From NCBI GenBank assembly GCA_038258095.1, contig JBBSQE010000054.1, positions 1 to 15,819 of the forward strand: a DNA stretch of 15,819 nt. The letters are read 5' to 3'. The stretch is from JBBSQE01 sp038258095 (GTDB lineage: Bacteria > Actinomycetota > Thermoleophilia > Solirubrobacterales > 70-9). Shown here one piece after another: positions 13,219-15,819 of the stretch (its first letter is position 1; every line of letters starts with the position of its first letter). The notes under the pieces are model-generated. The model made no database searches, had not been told where the DNA came from, and saw only the letters and a list, made by a program, of their open reading frames with translations. The position numbers were made by a program, and so were the translations under genes.

Positions 13219-14673
13219 TCAGCGCTTGACGCGGATCCGCAGCGTGCTCGGCTTGCAGCCCCGCTTGTTGGCCCTGACCAGCTTGCGCCCGGGCGTCCCG
13301 AGCGTCGTCCGCAGCCTGGCGATGCCACGCCTGTTGGTCCTCGCCCTGGCCCGGCCGATGCGAACCCTGACCCCGGCGAGACAATCCGAGTAGGTGGGCC
13401 TGACCCGCACTGTGAACCTCGTCCGCACCCCGCGCCTGGCGACCGCCGGGCGCACGCTGGCGACGCCCACGCTCTGCCCGCAGCCGGGCACGTTGAGGAG
13501 CTTGCGGCCGAAGCTCGAGAGCCCGGGCGCGGCCGCGTAGCCGAGCAGGCCGAGCCCGAAGTTCTGCTCGACGAAGCGAAGCTGGCTGTAATGGTTGTAG
13601 GGCGTCTGATCCGTCGTCCCGGGCCTCGTGCAGGGAGAGAGCGCCACGGCGCCGATCCGTCCGCCGCCCGGGCCGGGATGGGTGAAGAACCCGTTGCTGC
13701 TGGTATTGGGGCCCGTCACCTCGCCGCAGCAGGCGCTGGAATCAGCCTCGGCCCCACTGGCCTCGGCCTCGTCGAAGGTGATCAGCAGCATCCCGTGGTC
13801 TCGATACGCGCGGGAGGTGAGGATGCGCGGCACCCAGGTCTTCAGAAAGTCGTTGGCGGACACGAGGCCGCCGGGTCGCCCATCGACGCAGGGCTCGTCG
13901 TGGCCGTCCGAGCAGAGGTCGGGACTGATGAAGTTGTAATCGGCGGTGCGGGCCGGGGAGCGCAGATCGCGCGGAAGCCGATTCAGGTCGACGTCGTTCT
14001 TCGCGCAGCTCGGCGTGTCGATGATCGAGTGGAAGTAGACGAACGGGTTGTGCCGCGCGGCGTACTGGTCGTTCACCTCGGCCTGCTGCGTTGTGTCGGT
14101 GGCGCCCACCTCAGGGTGCCGGCATGTGGGAGAAGGATCAGACCCCGGGGACGCCATGTCCTCCATGTACCCCTTCCAGCGGAGTCCCTTGCTCTCGAGC
14201 TGGTTCGCGACGTTCTTGACCGCAGACGGATAGACGCAGCCCTGCCCGATGTACTGTCCATCCGACGTCGGCGTGGCAGGCGCGAACTCCGTGTATATCC
14301 CGCAGTCGGCCTGGGTGACGTTGTTGGGGCCCTGCCCGGAGACCATCGAGATGTAGTTGTCGAGGCTGAGGTGGCCCGTCGCGAAGTAGTTGGGAATGAA
14401 GGCGCCACGCGCGGGCAGCGTCTTCGCGAGATAGGGAGCCTTCGAGTCGGCGCCGAAGGTGTCGTCGGCGTTCTCGTTCTCGAGGATGATCACGAAGTAG
14501 TGCTTGATCTTCGGCACGCTCGGCGCGCTCGCCCGAGCCGCGGCCGGCCCGGCCCCTGAGGTTGCCGCACCCGCCCGAGGACTCGATTCCCCCGCCGCGC
14601 CGCCGGAGAGAGCCAGCGCTCCGGCCACCAGGCCGGCCACCGCCAGAACCGCCGCTGTCCCTTTCACTCCCAC
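13219..14673 (-). CDS. Secreted phosphoesterase (acid phosphatase / phospholipase C-like, PF04185 type)
   Basis: 484 residues from GTG 14673; this start gives a signal peptide (VGVKGTAAVLAVAG core, ending about SGGAAG). A longer frame from 14796 would overlap the neighbouring antiporter gene and precede the signal with unrelated residues. The family signatures are KIKHYFVIILENENADDTFG (about 55-74, with Glu65 and Glu67), ATGHLSLDNYISMVSGQ around His101, LLITFDEAE (Asp301, Glu302) and PYNHYSQL (His361), which hold the metals and the phosphate ester. The enzyme probably hydrolyses phosphate monoesters or phospholipid head groups outside the cell. At least ten Cys suggest disulfides. The C-terminal 85 residues are Arg-rich with Ig-like strands and end IRVKR. 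A TATCAT box lies 8 nt upstream, suggesting a leaderless mRNA. Confidence 0.82.
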   Translation of the reverse strand: MGVKGTAAVLAVAGLVAGALALSGGAAGESSPRAGAATSGAGPAAARASAPSVPKIKHYFVIILENENADDTFGADSKAPYLAKTLPARGAFIPNYFATGHLSLDNYISMVSGQGPNNVTQADCGIYTEFAPATPTSDGQYIGQGCVYPSAVKNVANQLESKGLRWKGYMEDMASPGSDPSPTCRHPEVGATDTTQQAEVNDQYAARHNPFVYFHSIIDTPSCAKNDVDLNRLPRDLRSPARTADYNFISPDLCSDGHDEPCVDGRPGGLVSANDFLKTWVPRILTSRAYRDHGMLLITFDEAEASGAEADSSACCGEVTGPNTSSNGFFTHPGPGGGRIGAVALSPCTRPGTTDQTPYNHYSQLRFVEQNFGLGLLGYAAAPGLSSFGRKLLNVPGCGQSVGVASVRPAVARRGVRTRFTVRVRPTYSDCLAGVRVRIGRARARTNRRGIARLRTTLGTPGRKLVRANKRGCKPSTLRIRVKR

Positions 14674-14681
14674 CGCCGCGG

Positions 14682-14687
14682 ATGATA
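14682..14687 (-). promoter_or_regulatory. Putative -10 element of the phosphoesterase gene
   Basis: On the minus strand the hexamer is TATCAT, close to the TATAAT consensus, and ends 8 nt before GTG 14673. It lies in the 46-nt gap after the antiporter stop, and no ribosome site intervenes. It supports 14673 as a leaderless start. No clear -35 is seen. Confidence 0.4.
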
Positions 14688-14719
14688 CGACCACGCCCAC
14701 CCGCCGTGTTGCGATCCCG

Positions 14720-15819
14720 TCAAGACGAGTCGCTCGACTGATCGGCGTGCTGGGCCTCGGCTTCCCTCGACATGCGCTTTCCGACCCAGTCGGCACCGAG
14801 CGTGTCGGTCAGGCCGTGCGCGAGGATCGAGGCGAGGATCACGAAGGCCGCGACGTCGAAGACCACCGTTCGGTCAGGCGCCCCGGACTCCAGCACGAAC
14901 AGGGCGAACAGCATCGAGGCCACGCCCTTCGGGCCGAACCAGGCAATGAACGCCAGTTGAGACCGGGGGAGCCCGCTGCGCGCGAAGGCGAGCACGATCG
15001 CCACCGGGCGGGCGATCAGGAACACAAAGGGGATGAAGATCAGGAGGGGCCAGATCGATCCCTCGAAGCCCGTCGCGACGATCAGAGCGCCGAAGACGAA
15101 GAAGGTCAGCACCTGAAAGATCGCGCTGACACCCTCGCTGAACTCGATGAAGCTCTCGGGGACGCCCTTTTCGGTGGCGCCGAGCGCGATCCCGGCGACG
15201 AACGTGGCCACGAAGCCGTTTCCAATCGTGACCTCGGCCAGGCCATACGCTGCGAGGCCGATGCCGAGCGCGAACAGGCCCTCGTAGCGACTCGTGATCC
15301 CGCCGCCGGGGAAGCGGTCATGCATGCGGCCGCCCGCGACGCCGAGCGCGGCGCCGATCACCCCTCCCGCCAGTGCCTCGCCGAAGAGCTTTGCACCCTC
15401 GCCGCCGGGGTCTCCGCCCGGCGACGCGACGATCAGGAAGAAGAGCACGAACGGCAACGCCAGGCCGTCGTTCAGCCCGGACTCGAGGTTCAGCGTATGC
15501 CTCACCACCCCGGGCACGGCGCGCGCGGTCACGACCGCTGAAGTGACGACCGGATCGGTCGGTGTCAGCACCGCCGCCAGCAGGAACGCCTCTCCCCAGG
15601 TGAGCTCCGTGAAGAGGCCCTTCGCCGCGAGCGCGAGCAAGATCAGCGTCACCGGCATCGCCAGGACGATGGCTCGCGCCGGCAGCGCCCGGTGGGACTG
15701 CAGCAGCTCGCGCTCGGCGAACATCCCGTCGGAGAAGAGGGTCAGGATCAGAGCCAGCTCGATCAGCTCGATCACAACGGTCGAACCCGGATCGGCGCTG
15801 ACGACGTCGAACTCGGCCA
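14720..15819 (-). CDS. CPA1-type cation:proton antiporter, N-terminus cut by window edge
   Basis: The frame is open through the right edge (beginning AEFDVVSADPGST), so the start lies outside. The 365 visible residues are mostly transmembrane helices. Family marks are AAVLTPTDPVVTSAV (the TDP motif of CPA antiporters), NLESGLNDGLALP (the ND ion-binding motif of NhaP-like exchangers), GNGFVATFVAGIALG, and WFGPKGVASMLFAL near the end, where CPA1 members have a G-x-RG motif (PKG here). The tail is a short acidic/polar cytoplasmic end (ADQSSDSS). It exchanges Na+ or K+ for H+ for pH and salt homeostasis; ion selectivity cannot be read. A GTG at 15775 could mimic a start, but upstream in-frame residues fit the family, so it is internal. 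It may be transcribed ahead of the phosphoesterase, yet that gene seems to have its own promoter. Confidence 0.87.
   Translation of the reverse strand, partial: AEFDVVSADPGSTVVIELIELALILTLFSDGMFAERELLQSHRALPARAIVLAMPVTLILLALAAKGLFTELTWGEAFLLAAVLTPTDPVVTSAVVTARAVPGVVRHTLNLESGLNDGLALPFVLFFLIVASPGGDPGGEGAKLFGEALAGGVIGAALGVAGGRMHDRFPGGGITSRYEGLFALGIGLAAYGLAEVTIGNGFVATFVAGIALGATEKGVPESFIEFSEGVSAIFQVLTFFVFGALIVATGFEGSIWPLLIFIPFVFLIARPVAIVLAFARSGLPRSQLAFIAWFGPKGVASMLFALFVLESGAPDRTVVFDVAAFVILASILAHGLTDTLGADWVGKRMSREAEAQHADQSSDSS

Noticed and set aside
14674..14796. Upstream start at 14796 for the phosphoesterase
   Set aside because: It would overlap the antiporter gene by 77 bp and bury the signal peptide behind 41 unrelated residues.
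14504..15541. Plus-strand open frame opposite the phosphoesterase start and the antiporter
   Set aside because: Low-complexity, charge-rich translation; the opposite strand carries clear family motifs and hydrophobic helices.

Overview
The window is high-GC DNA with strong G/C bias at third codon positions. It is chromosomal rather than plasmid or phage: it carries core metabolism (isocitrate dehydrogenase, a succinate:quinone oxidoreductase operon), and I saw no transposase, integrase, tRNA, rRNA or CRISPR array. Several things fit an actinobacterium, most likely of the Thermoleophilia/Solirubrobacterales kind: gene content, GTG/TTG starts, starts that look leaderless, and secreted proteins ending in Arg/Lys-rich beta-type domains. 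This assignment comes from family resemblance, not from a marker gene.

Layout. (1) 1-171, minus: the first 57 codons of a dimeric NADP-type isocitrate dehydrogenase, cut by the window edge. (2) 172-495: divergent intergenic region with a 14-bp direct repeat, a 12-bp palindrome and two abutting hairpins. (3) 496-2160, plus: AidB-like acyl-CoA dehydrogenase. Eight bases later comes a secreted subtilisin-like protein (2169-4373) in which Glu replaces the catalytic His. A 12-bp-stem bidirectional terminator follows. (4) 4437-5555, minus: secreted protein with a short NGQNGS-type repeat; then a non-coding stretch with a large bulged hairpin; then an M28 metallopeptidase with hydrophobic segments (5847-7064, minus). 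(5) 7150-8313, plus: site-2-protease-type M50 membrane protease with two CBS domains. (6) 8314-9373: a gene graveyard. (7) 9374-13188, plus: sdhA-sdhB-sdhE operon. (8) 13219-14673, minus: secreted phosphoesterase. (9) 14720-15819, minus: CPA1-type cation/proton antiporter, cut by the window edge.

The most interesting part is 8356-13188. The graveyard starts with the N-terminus of a classical membrane-anchor subunit (SdhC). It runs, through an apparent deletion, into the cysteine cluster, central segment and C-terminus of a classical iron-sulfur subunit (SdhB). These pieces lie in shifting reading frames, and no flavoprotein lies between them. Next comes the frameshifted tail of a TPR-type protein. 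Immediately downstream is an intact operon for a different, non-classical 'type E' succinate:quinone reductase: flavoprotein, an iron-sulfur protein with a four-Cys third cluster, and a soluble HdrB-like subunit with two CCG domains instead of a cytochrome b anchor. I read this as a decayed classical sdhCAB beside its probable functional replacement. The fragments are visible in the sequence; the replacement story is inference.

Isocitrate dehydrogenase and the succinate dehydrogenase serve the TCA cycle and respiration. The other intact genes encode envelope or secreted functions (proteases, a phosphoesterase, an ion antiporter). AidB is a possible exception, linked in E. coli to alkylation stress.
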